Of a stretch of DNA of 64,000 nucleotides, positions 47,216 through 58,089 are shown in pieces (position 1 is the first letter of the stretch; every line of letters starts with the position of its first letter). The notes under the pieces are model-generated. The model searched no databases and was not told where the DNA came from. It was given only the letters and a program-made list of their open reading frames with translations. Position numbers and translations under genes: made by a program. The stretch covers positions 6,737,007 to 6,801,006 of the forward strand of contig NC_083647.1 in NCBI RefSeq assembly GCF_963576545.1, read 5' to 3'. The DNA is from Limanda limanda. Its lineage: Eukaryota; Chordata; Actinopteri; Pleuronectiformes; Pleuronectidae.

Positions 47216-48315
47216 ATTCACACTAATGCTTGTGTGCTACTGTGTATTGTTTTATTTCATGTTAACTGTCCTATATCCCTGAGTCTACAGAAAAAATTGT
47301 AACTGTCCAAAGATTCTGTTATTTTATTGGTAAATATACAGTATACCACACAACTGCTACAGCTACTAACAGTACAAACGTATTGAAAGCCCTTTCTCTC
47401 AAACGAATGAAGTAGGATTTCATCTCTACCCTTGCAAAAGTTTGAACATTTGAATGTGTTGAGCCTGGTAATGATCATTAAGCACATTATTATACCTATT
47501 TCATACAATACGTGATAAAAATACTTCTTCATGCATAGAGGAAATTTATTTTGACAAAATGTGTAAAACGTTGATTGAGGACTACAAATGAGCTATTTAA
47601 GCCATGTCTTAAAGAGGTAATATGCAAAACGTTGCTCCCTCTCTGAGACACCTACACGTTTCCTTTCTCAGGTCTTTCCATAAATTCCCAACACAGACTT
47701 ACATTCTCGAAGAAGTTCTGTGTATGTGTCCTTAAAACTGCATTGCGACACAGTGGGAAAATCTCTAAAATGCTATGACAATTTTGATGTCAAGCAAAAA
47801 AACATCATTCAACAGGAGACTCAAACAAATCCTGAGCTGACTGGCCTGACACTGACGGTCTCTCTGAACGTCAGCACAAATCTAATGCTGCCACACAATA
47901 TCCACAGACATCCACAGTCTCTTCCTCTGCCCATTGAATCTTTGCAACATCTTGGCTGTGTCACAGGCATTCAGCACAAGGCCCCACTAACAAACACAAT
48001 CCATCAAGAAGGAGCTGCGGCCGTATCAAAGTGGACGTTATTTACCACAATGCCTGCCCCTATTATCACTAAAGTTAATGTAATGCTGGCAGACTTTTCA
48101 AATCTAAAAATGGTACTCTATAAATCTTGGCCATCTTTGGACGTGACATTTCTCCTTCTTTTCTTGTTTTCACCATGTTCGCTTGTTTGTCCTCTCTCTT
48201 TCCCACCCACCCACACACACACTCTCAAAAGACACAAACACACACAAACTCTTTTTGTGACAGTCAATGCTTCCAGCTGCCTTTTCTGACCCTCACCATG
48301 AAATCTGGCTCTTAC
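47216..48315. other. Non-coding stretch containing the window's longest ORF
   Basis: The plus-strand ORF at 47720-48289 is 189 codons, the longest in the window. Its C-terminal third is low complexity (leucine/phenylalanine-rich, then THTHTLKRHKHTQT from a CA-rich patch) and I see no domain or start context. It is most likely chance, but its length merits one database search. Confidence 0.3.
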
Positions 48316-48484
48316 CTGCTCCTTATTCTGTGTGAATCCCCTCCACCCCAGCAGGACAGCCACCTCCAGTACATCATCTCCGGTGCCTCTCAACAGTTTG
48401 TTCCTTGACAACTCTTGAGTGGAGCTATGTCTAAGTAGGTGTCCTACATGTTCCTCTGACCAATTTGAAGACTCACCTGTGTTT
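48316..48484 (-). other. Candidate internal exon next to the Penelope-like element
   Basis: On the minus strand, TTGTTTCCCTTAG is a good acceptor, followed by 169 bp that stay open in one frame (phase 2 in, phase 0 out) and end in GAGCAG|GTAAGAG, a good donor. The peptide includes NTGESSNWSEEHVG, GTGDDVLEVAVLLGWRG and FTQNKEQ. I recognise no family. It lies on the same strand as the 33.3-kb exon, so both could belong to one transcript. The PLE begins only about 35 bp upstream of the acceptor, leaving very little intron sequence before the insertion. Confidence 0.3.
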
Positions 48485-48520
48485 CTAAGGGAAACAAGAA
48501 GACGTCTAGACTTGCTTTAG

Positions 48521-48905
48521 CATTTTCAGTATAATTCAATGTTATGCTTTCTGTCATCTTCAAGGTGCACCCCACAGACGAAGAAGTCCTGACTATTTTA
48601 CCCTCACATCCGCCCACCTGAACTTCATGTTACGGTCTGTTACTTTACTGATATGGCTTGTGACCGGCTCTTTTGTTTTGATTCTGACCCAGGTATCATT
48701 CACGTACCTAAACAGAACTTGGGGCTGTTACTGTGAAGGAGATCATGGAGCTCTAAGTCTTAGCCATTGACCACTAGTGGAGGTCCTGGTGAGGCCCATT
48801 GCACAGCCGTGCTTCTCCCCGTCGAAAACTTAATTGTATTGGAATTGGTGGTAGTCAGGTAGAGGTCAAACTGCTCAACCTCTGTCTGACTAACACCTGA
48901 ACCAC
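48521..48905 (-). pseudogene. Penelope-like reverse transcriptase, inverted 5' half
   Basis: On the minus strand, starting near 48905, the frames read EQFDLYLTTT and TAVQWASPGPPLVVN, corresponding to the PLE 'AAMGSPVSPIVANLYME' region. Then come FRYVNDTWVRIKTKE (the RT active-site strand, normally YVDD; here YVND at 48695-48706) and VTDRNMKFRWADV. Last is VHLEDDRKHNIELY (ending at 48529), matching the family's '...VHIEEDRSLNIEVYRKP'. Several stops and frameshifts make it a dead copy. In an intact element this half would be followed directly by the segment that instead begins on the plus strand near 48910. Confidence 0.75.
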
Positions 48906-49660
48906 AAAGACAGATCAATATATACTCTCTAATTCTCACCACCCACTGGTGCACAAGCTGGGGGTTATCAGAACCCTACACCACCCGCCTCAGAACGTGT
49001 CCACAAGGACAGAGAGGAAGGAGAAAGAACAAGAACACATCAGGGAACTGCATCAAATGTTGTTTACTTGTAACTGGGCCTTTGGCACTACACAGAGTGG
49101 AGAACAACCATACAATGAAACACATTGTCATTCCTCACACTGTTGGAGGATCATGCACTCAGGAGAATCTTTGCTATACACCGCATCCCTGTGCACTTCA
49201 GGTCCACTAACAGCCCGAGGCTTAAACTTGTCTGACATAAGGACAAAGCACCACGACAAGCATAGCTATGCCTCGTTCAATTCACTGAGGAATGCACAGA
49301 CCTGTACATTGGGGGAACAAAGCACCTGCTTCACAAGCACATGGCACAACACAGAAGGGACAATTCATCAGGAAAGGATTCAGCAGTCCACCTACATCTA
49401 AAGGTCAAGGCACACACATTTTACCACAATGTCCACACGCATTTATAATGGACACATGTGTATATTTAGACTGGGTAAAAACAGCATCCTATGGTCTTTG
49501 CAAACCGACATGCAGAACATTTGCATATAGAGCAGGGACTGGAGATCTGATCTCAAGAGGTCTCAGCAGACACATTGAGGACACATTTGGATATCAGCTG
49601 AGAACAGATGAACTTAGAACTGTCCACTTGTTATCGTATCTCTCCTGACAGAAGTTAATA
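48906..49660 (+). pseudogene. Penelope-like RT tail and GIY-YIG endonuclease, upright 3' half
   Basis: The plus strand reads TDQYILSNSHHPLVHKLGV and IRTLHHPPQNVSTRTERKEK (from 48910). This is the conserved PLE stretch between RT and endonuclease. Next is a degenerate linker including RIPVHFRSTNSPRLKLV. Then comes CTDLYIGGTKHLLHKHMAQH with SSGKDSAVHLHL (about 49293-49400), the GIY-YIG domain with its YIG motif kept. The conserved arginine in the following helix appears as histidine (KHMAQH). Stops and frame changes occur, so it is non-functional. The GIY-YIG nuclease of PLEs nicks target DNA to prime reverse transcription. Confidence 0.8.
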
Positions 49661-49855
49661 CCAGATCTGCACATGGCCCATGACTCATGTGATCCAAATG
49701 ACTCACATGATGTTCATGTGGGTGAATGACTCACATGAGACCCCACTGACACTTAAGGTGTTAACAACCGCACTAGAGGTTAAATGCCTGGGACTCTGCC
49801 TTTTAAATGACATGTTAGATGTCTTCAAGAGCCTCGAGTAAATAAAGTTGCCAAT
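49661..49855 (+). mobile_element. Probable 3' UTR and end of the Penelope-like copy
   Basis: Non-coding tail with repeated GACTCACATGA-type phrases (near 49689-49738) and GATGTCTTCAAGAGCC, then AATAAAGTTGCC. The exact 3' boundary is uncertain because no target duplication can be placed with confidence. Confidence 0.45.
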
Positions 49856-51159
49856 TTAAAAATTATAGAAATACCAGGACCTGGACCACTGAGAGTTTTC
49901 ACACCTCACATCTAACGCTGTGTTGTTTTTATTTTCTGATTTTAAAACATTACTGTATCCACCAGATGCACTATTGATGCAATATTTGGACGCTAAATTG
50001 CACAAAGCATGAATATTGTACTGTAATACTGTAACAAAGATACAATATCAATAATGTAATGACTATTAGAATACAGCCCCACACATCAATCTGTCCTACT
50101 TCTCAATAAATATAAATTTAAACGAGACATTTAACCAGATGATTATTCACCATGCTGTTAGTGCTAAGAAAGAAAAATGACTTTTCAAATGGTGAAATGT
50201 AAATACATGTGTGATGGTGGTTAGGTAATAATGGGGTGGTTTAAACAGAGGAGTTACTCTTGGCTCAATACAACTGGTTTAGGCAGGTTTCCTTTTTCTG
50301 ACTACAGCTCAGATGGATATGTATTCATGAGCTGTGCAGCAATTTAATTCCTTTCTGCCACAGTCTCAGCTTGTTGCTGAAAGGAAGCAATGAGTCATAT
50401 TTCATTCACATCATTTTTTCCCATTTAACAAACCAAAAAAAATCTCTAACAGTTATATGTTTCCAAGATAATGAGGCTATTGTAACATAACGTGATGATT
50501 AATGTTTTTTTTTGTCAGTGCTTTCATCATTTAGCAGGTATGCTGACCTGCAGACCACGCGCCACAGACAAAATATAGAGAGTAAAAAAGTTCCCTCCAC
50601 AACGTGGCGACCCTCCTGCTGCACCTGGTTTAGCTTGCAGGGCGCATCCACTCTCTATTAAACATTCATGCAAACATCCATTTCCCATGGAAACACGAAA
50701 GTTGAATTTGTTCCCAGTCCGAGTCTGTCATTTGGACTAGTTTGTGCTACATTCTGGCTGATCTGAGTGCGGGTATGTATGTGATGTGTGCCAGGGGAAC
50801 TGTGGTTTGGGGATTTGGGTGGAAGGAAGGGAAAAAGAGGGAGATAGATAGAGAGAGTCTGCAAGAGCAAGGTTTTTATACCCATTTTTGTCTAGCACCT
50901 AAGCCAAATTAATTGGAAAAGCTAAACTGCTTCTGCTCTGGAGAGAGAAAAAACAGTACTTACCCTAATATAGGAGGATTTTTTAATGAAATGTTTTCAT
51001 TCAATACAACAGTTATTATTGGAGACAGCACTGGTGTAACAACCTGTCTTTCTTTTAAAATTAAATAACTATGGATGTAGCCATACGTTAGAGGGCGAGG
51101 CATCCCAAGAAAAAGACCATTAAGACTAATTAAGACAAAATTTCAGTTAACAATGGACT
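49856..51159. other. Non-coding stretch
   Basis: No gene, RNA or recognised repeat. Purine-rich GGAAGGAAGGGAAAAAGAGG occurs near 50821-50840. Confidence 0.4.
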
Positions 51160-51546
51160 GGTTTAGACCTGACATTAATGTGTGTCCTGGGTGAACCAAT
51201 CACAAGTCACGGGTTTACATCTGGCATTAGAATGTCCGCACATGTGTCTTTTCATCAGATCTCACCTACCCTCTCTATATGCAAATAAACCCATAAGATA
51301 TTTAAAAGCAGTATGCCACAGTCATTGTTAAAATAGTGTAAATGTGGCTGCAGATAAATTAATGTAGTGGAGGTATTGGAGGCGGTTAGCTGAGTATGCA
51401 GTCTTTCATATGTGGCCAAGGACACATTTGCATTTACACTGCTTAAAATGTAGGCCATATGCATCTCAGACCACTGATGGGGCTGAATAAGCACTTAAGA
51501 GTTGTGAGCGGATCACCTGAGACGAATGGCAATGCCAGGTTGAACT
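51160..51546. mobile_element. Non-autonomous DNA transposon with duplicated subterminal motif
   Basis: The left end GGTTTAGACCTGACATTAA and the inverted right end (GTTCAACCTGGCATTGCC) align and continue through GTCC/TGGGTGA and GATC/CTCACAA blocks for about 45 bp. A second, same-orientation version of the left motif (GGGTTTACATCTGGCATTAG) follows about 50 bp in. The interior carries ATATGCATCTCAGACCACTG and related phrases that are common in fish MITEs. No transposase. Superfamily uncertain (hAT or Harbinger type). Confidence 0.65.
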
Positions 51547-54500
51547 GGGCGATGCAGGAGATGAGATTTGAATCCCTCTCATGTGACTAGAAGGGCACTC
51601 AGACAGTGCAGACCCCCATCCATCAGGCCCCTTATCAAACCACATTTAAATTCACTAGATTCAGATTTTTAATTGGATCTGATGCAATTTCCATATACTC
51701 ATGATCATCAGGCCACTAAACATGCCAGATTTTTTCCATCAAGATCCATAAAATTACTCTCTGAGAAATTAACAAACATGTTATAGAGAGTAATTGCCAC
51801 ATGATCCGGATTCACACCAAAACTGTAATGGTCTTCCCTGGTGCATAAATAATCCTTAAACAAGAAACCAGACGACTATTAAAATGGTAATAGTCTTAAT
51901 TTATTCTAGTCATTATTAAGCTAACTACTACTGATCACATAAAATATTATACATTGTTACATATTCAATACTTCACCCTGACAAACCGGCTGGAGCACAA
52001 CTTAGGCCACATTCTGCCATTATAGGTAATATAAGATAATAGACATAATTGCTTGAAATAATGAAATGAATTATGATTCCTCGACCTCTATCTCCTCTGC
52101 TGGCCTGAAGCATGAAAGTAACACTGCCATGACAGCAGTCAGTGTTCCTGATTTATTCTTTTTCATCAAGATCCATTAATTATTACCCAGGATAACAGTA
52201 AAACTGTCCAAAATACACTGATGTGATCAAAGATTAAAGTCAACCTATATGGTTGAGTTAATAATACATATTTTAGATAATACACATCTACAATGGGCAC
52301 CATTACGCCCCTATGTGCTGTATAATGAATTGTAATTATGTCAGTGCATTGAGCTGACATAATGATTTAAAACAAAAAGCACAAATTATCCCCCATCACT
52401 GTATTTTGTGTCGGCCCTGAAACACAACAGTAAAACGCCCATGACAAGTTAGAAAAGACTGGGAAGAGAAGAAGAAGAAGAAGAAGAAGAAGAAGAAGAA
52501 GAAGAAGAAGAAGGGGGGGAGGGGGCACTCCTGGATCACATGAAGATGTTTTTATAAAATTATATATACTTCATTCCTTATATCTAATACTAAATCTGCT
52601 TAAACCAAGAATTCTGTGGATGCAGGAAACATCTGGAGCTAGCCCCTTAGCCAACCCTAATGTTAGCTTAATAACAAGTGCACCACACCACTGGACCCTT
52701 GCTAACCTTGTACTGCTAAAGACACCACAGCAGACACTGCTTCAAGATATTATCCAATAACTTAAACAAATTCGGGACTCATTTAAACAAGTGCACGAGC
52801 ATGAGTCGTCAGGTTTACCGCAGCAGCTAGCCGGTGGATGGACGCTCCTTGTTAGCACTCATGTCTGCCTCCCTCACTGAAGATGCCCTCCAGTCAGAAA
52901 CAGTCCACAGTTTGGAGAGTTTAAAAACTTCCAAGCGAAGATTTCAACTTCTTGTCTTCTTTTCATCGCTATATTATCACCTACAGACAGTTCAAATGTG
53001 GTAGCCTATAGGGGACAAAAAAACTCACTGACATTAGCAGTTAGCTTAAAGTAGCTGTCCTCTCGGACACACCTGCATGATGGGTCTGCTCAGGTCACAT
53101 GCTCAGGCAGCGTCGCCTTGGTAACCTGAGTCATTAACAAATTTAAAGTAAACATGGTTGAAGATCCTGAGACTTTATTAATTTTATGATTTAATTTAAT
53201 TTATACATAATGACATTGACCCTGTACAAAAAATGTAAAAGTGAGCATACAGAGTTTTATTTTGAAGAATTAGTTTCTGTGACCCAGGATTAAAGTTACT
53301 GATTAAAGTTAAAGATTGATTCAACTAGTCAGTTTTTGTTATTTGACTGATATTTAATTTGATTGATTTTTGGACTGTAAAATTGGATTGTATTGTCTGG
53401 TCATGGATGATTTGCTACATACTGTATTTATTCTGTTTGATTTGCGCAAACGAATAAAGTGTAATTAAAGAAAATGTGTTAGTCAAGTAACCTTTGCAAA
53501 GGTAGAATTACCATCATTTACATCTTATTCACTTTAATTAACTGTTTTTATTCATATATGTATTTCAAGGTTCATAATATAGGTGTATTTAAAAGGTTCT
53601 GTATAAACATTTATACTATAAATGTGCCCTATAATTAAAAACGAACCATTATATCACACGTAAGAGTGCTAAAGTCAAAAGATATCTTGATATTGCCGCT
53701 TGATAGAACATTCTCCCTTTGTCGGATGAGTGTGAATGCAGTCTTAACATCTAATACTAATCTATGATCTCATTACCTTTGCCCAGAACGCTTGAAGAGT
53801 GGGGGATGTGGTACAACTGGGACTTTTCAAATGTCAAATGTGTGTTTGTGTGTGTGTACGTGTGTTGGCGGTTGTGTGTCGATCTCTCCTGGCTTCCTCC
53901 CTGTTATTGATCAGTCCGGTGGCCAACTGCACAATTTTAACCCGACTGAATAAGATCTAAAACAATGTGGCTGCTATGGTCGGATGCTAATATATATATG
54001 TCCCATAAAGGGACCAAAATGTATACAGAGGGGCCAACTAAATGTCCAACGACCATGCAAAACTCCTGATTCAGTAAGGTGCACTTTGAAGTCATTCCTT
54101 GTTTACCTTTTAGCTCTATAGCAAATCCACACGTCACTGAAAATACATTTTTAATTTGTTCATTGTTCAGTTACATTGTGTACTTTAAAATAGCTTAGAA
54201 AATAAAGTGATTCACATATTGCTATATCTTTTAATAGTATTAATAATAAGTGACTAGTCTATCATCTGGTCAGGGGAACGTCAGATTTCTTCTGGGGCCA
54301 GTGTCCCCCTGGCCCCACCCCTGGATCTGTCCATGTCAAAAATAAGAGAATTATTTGCAATCATATTTAAATGATTGGTGTTTTTTTACAAACCTGTACC
54401 ATGCCTCTTGCGGGAATGATTCAGTCAAAAGCACTGTTAGATAAAGCCAAAGAACGATGATAAAGCAGAATGAGTCTGTTCCCCTCTGTTCATACACAGC

Positions 54501-55735
54501 AATTATTCCTGATGACAAACATGCACTTATATGTGCACAAAGGAACTCCTCATGGTGCACCCAGTAAATGGCTAAATCGGTGCTTGCAGGCGACACAAAC
54601 AACAGCACTTTCCAGACACCACTGTGATGTTTAAATGGTTTCCTGCTACTTCTGTAATTCCTGTGGCTCCCTTCACCCACCTGCTGGTCGGACGCTATGT
54701 GCAGCGACTCATCAGAGGGGGAGTCTAGGCGGGGTGAAACACAATTACCTTGCCCCCATCTGTCTGCATGCGGGTACTCTCCCTCTCTATTTGCAGTCAG
54801 CCGCTCAGCTCAGCGAAAGACACAAACACGCACAAACGCATCATTATCACCGGTGCAGGAGACACAGACATTGTTCCTTTCCCTCTTGTCTCTTCTCCCC
54901 TATGTCGCCCAGCAGATCCAGGGCATCCCGTTGTCATTACCATCCCGCTGACCCCACTCAAGCGATACACACAACTCTCATGTCTCTCTCAACAATCGCA
55001 TCATCATCATCATCATCATTGCACAAATCACTGCACCTGGCTGTTTGTAGTGCGCAGGCTGAGGCTGTGATCCATGAATTACGAAAGGGCCAAACATGTT
55101 TCCATAACCCAGTTTAGAGCAGGGCACTCAGCTGAAGAGGTGTGCCTGACTAACATGTAGGATCTGAGCAGTGACACACACATGACCTCCACTTACTTCC
55201 TCTTTGTATTCTTAAACATCTTCATTGCCAATTTCCTGCAGTTGTTAGAAATAGTAAAAAGCTAAATGACGACCATGCTCTGTTACTACTTAGTCCAAAG
55301 AAAACTGCCTTGTATCAGAAATGGTTGCCAAGGTTATGCTTGCAGCAGTTATCACACCATTAGGCAGGCTTGAAAGTACATGCTTTTAGCTCGGAGTCCA
55401 TGAGACAGTTGCACATTCAGAGCAATAACGCTTTACTCAATGAGAAACTTATTTGATTTAGGCAAACTAACAGAATGTTTAAAGTCTTTGTAGTTTTATA
55501 GAGAACGCTGAGATATTCAGACACATCCTTATGAAAAAGATTTTGTATTTGACACAACTTCATTTCAGTGCATGTGCAATACTGTAATCAAACTGTCTCC
55601 GCCTCCTTTATTTGCTGCTACCCGTCCTCATTTCACAGGTCAATAAAAGATGCCTTCAATGCGCAGTATGTAATTGTTTTATTACAAATGAAAAGATAGA
55701 AGAAAGCAGGGCATAAAGCCTCTGACGACCGATCT
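51547..55735. other. Non-coding stretch with purine tract
   Basis: Holds the 65-bp purine run listed separately and a CAT trinucleotide run at 55000-55020. The 160-codon plus-strand ORF at 54635-55117 is of mixed composition with overlapping ORFs in other frames and no domain. No gene is supported. Confidence 0.4.
52461..52525. repeat. Homopurine GAA/G tract
   Basis: An unbroken purine strand made of about 15 GAA units followed by GGGGGGGAGGGGG. GAA repeats with an adjoining G run can form intramolecular triplex DNA. Confidence 0.9.
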
Positions 55736-56019
55736 TTAAAAGGATAGTTCACTGAAAGATGAAAATTCACTCATTATCTACGCACCGGTATTTAGATGGA
55801 GGAGTGTTGTGCAGCATGTTGGGGTTTTTCGGTTGTTTTATTACCTCTGAAGTCTTGGTCACTTTTGATTTCAATTGTTTTGGATTCGGCTGCTACAAAG
55901 TTTACTTCTGAAACTCCAGAAGTGTTTTGTGGACTCAAATACTTCACCCACCGCTCCATCTGAACAGTGGGGAGTAGATAATGAGTGGATTTTTAACATT
56001 CGGTGAACGATCTCTTTAA
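55736..56019. mobile_element. MITE with TTAA-bounded inverted ends
   Basis: TTAAAAGGATAGTTCACTGA at the left and TTAAAGAGATCGTTCACCGA (reverse complement of the right end) match closely. Both continue to CACTCATTATCTAC, giving about 45-bp inverted repeats. Both outer ends carry TTAA, either as target site or as element terminus. A family of this type ('GGATAGTTCAC...CTCATTATCTAC') is widespread in teleosts, from my general knowledge. The interior is non-coding. Confidence 0.7.
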
Positions 56020-56404
56020 GTTATTTTCCCTGAGTTGTTGTTCCATTATTTATATGATGCAATAAGAAGAGCATGGCTTGTCAAATGAATTCGCATATTA
56101 GCTTCCTACATCTTTATTTATGACTTCACATGTTCTGATCCTGCCAGTGCTGGTAAAACTCATGTACTTCTTTATCAACATGAAAAGTGCTGTACGATGC
56201 AGCTGCACATTACTGTGCCTTCCTTTGAAAATGTGAATGCGTGCTGTATGTTAATCATGTTGTGATGTTGTGTGCAAAGCATTTTATAAACAGTCTTTGG
56301 TTCAGAGTGAAGTGAGAAAACTTGTGGTCAATGTTTCTCATAAAACGAAACTGAATTTGCTGAATGACACTTAATTAGCATAATGTTTTTCTCTACAATG
56401 CATG
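56020..56404. other. Non-coding gap between MITE and SINE
   Basis: No gene, RNA or recognised repeat visible. Confidence 0.4.
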
Positions 56405-56638
56405 TCAGCTATTTAGAGCGGTCCTCCTCTAACCAGAAAGTCTGCAGTGCGATCCCAGTCTTCCATATTTGCATCTCCCAGGGTCATTGAACCCAGAATT
56501 ACCCCTGATTGAAAAAGTGATGCCCATAGATGCACTGTATGAATATGTGTGTGAATAGGTGGACGGCAACAAAATGTACTGCAAAGCGCTTTGAGTGGTC
56601 ATCAAGATTGGAAAAGCGCCGGCCAAATGATTTAATTA
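56405..56638 (+). mobile_element. tRNA-headed SINE, plus strand
   Basis: Begins with a degenerate tRNA-like head (TTTAGAGCGGTCCTCC, then GTGCGATCC as B box). Continues with CATTGAACCCAGAATTACCC and GCACTGTATGAATATGTGTG, and ends with GCAAAGCGCTTTGAGTGG, TCATCAAG and GGAAAAGCGC. The same order is found inverted at 46960-47215, so both belong to one family. SINEs of this kind rely on a partner LINE for movement. Confidence 0.8.
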
Positions 56639-56642
56639 TTAA

Positions 56643-56680
56643 AATGACCTAGTGGACCTTGACTAGTCCACCAGGTCATT
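56643..56680. other. Hairpin just downstream of the SINE
   Basis: AATGACCTAGTGGAC pairs with GTCCACCAGGTCATT over 15 bp with one mismatch, separated by 8 bases. It lies 5 bp after the apparent SINE end. No poly-T follows closely enough to call a terminator. Confidence 0.5.
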
Positions 56681-56849
56681 ACTAGTCCAAAACGCACCAA
56701 CCTCGATACTGCACTTCCTCAGACAATTTACAATACACATGCCAAGTGTGAAGCCGTTTGTATGAACGTTTCACGAGATATATGTGTTTCACATACAGAC
56801 AGAATTAGTAGGTTGATGTTCATCAGATAGAATATGATTGTTACAGAGT

Positions 56850-56990
56850 TACATTTCATTTAGCTGACGCTTTTACCCAAAGCACCTTCAATAAGTGCAT
56901 CAACCATGAGGGTACAAACCCAGAACAACAAGAATCAAGAAGGTACAATTTCTTAAAAAAGGAAAACTACAAAGGGCTAGTAGGTGCCAT
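56850..56990. repeat. Teleost-type dispersed repeat fragment
   Basis: The phrase TTTAGCTGACGCTTTTACCC, followed by AAAGCACCTTCAATAAGTGC, is a very common interspersed sequence in fish genomes as I know them. I do not know its class with certainty, and ends are not defined here. Confidence 0.4.
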
Positions 56991-58089
56991 TTAAGTGTAA
57001 CAAAATTGTTAGTTTAAAATTGTATTCAAGGTATAGAATATGACTGTATTTCCAGCCCCCCCCCTTCCTTCTGTAAGGATTAAGAGTTGGTGTATTTTCA
57101 TGAAGCCACATGTGTCTGATCAATACTGTGCCTGTAATCTACCTGTCGTGTTGCCACTGATATTTTAAAAGGGTTAAATTATCTTTTCATACAACTCTTC
57201 CACCCATGCTGTGGCCTGAACCACGACCCCTGATGTTTCCATAAACAAGGCTTCGCTGAATGGAACAGATGAGGAGGCATTGCAGTGATCCTGTGATCCT
57301 GTGATCGATATCTTCACACGAGCCGCGATTGTGGTTATTTTCCAAGGAAAATTTCCTGTGATTGAATGTGCAGGTCTGTGTGTTTGTTTGTGTGACCATG
57401 AGATTAGACCAGTATACGTGTGTTTTCGCCTATGCACAAGTAACCAAATACATCAATCACACACTGACAATAGCAATACTGACAAGCAGTCAGAGACAAA
57501 TCCAGTGGGATTCCTCCTCATCCCCAAAGCGCGGTGCGTGCAACACTAGACAGAGATTGGGGAGCTGGAAAGGAGGTGGTGGGGGGATAAGTGTAAAATC
57601 ACCTTGCCCAAGGGTACGGCCTGCACAGATCAATATCTGAGAGGATTGATGCCAAACACTGGCAAATAGGTACATGTAAGGTGTGTGTGAGTGTGATGAC
57701 CCTAAACAGACAGACAGGCTGATGGGTGAACAGCAGCTCCCCCTGTTGGATAGAAAGCTCTGCGGAAGTGGAGGATAGCTCCAGTGGAAATGCAGGTTGA
57801 TTTGATACTGCACCGGCTGTCATGTGACTCTGATGGTTGGGTGCTATGACAATGTAAGTGATTGTGACAATGGGTAAACATAACAGTGAAAGCCGAATGT
57901 CAGTTTGTGAACAGAATCCATGAGTGCAGTTCCGGCAGGCCGAAAATTTACATAATTTTTCCACTGGCAGATTTAAGTGTCCTTTTTAAATGAAGATATA
58001 ACTTAAAATAAATCATTTTAGAATAAATCACTTAGTTATGGTGTCGTATTTTGTGTGAAAAGGATTCAAGCAGTTATATAAGGTGTCAG
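56991..58089. other. Non-coding stretch
   Basis: C run near 57056-57064 and a small GATCCTGT tandem near 57287-57303. Overlapping ORFs on both strands around 57174-57964 without domains. No gene supported. Confidence 0.4.

Noticed and set aside
54635..55117. 160-codon plus-strand ORF
   Set aside because: Histidine/serine runs come from a CAT microsatellite; two other frames are also open over much of it; no recognisable domain.
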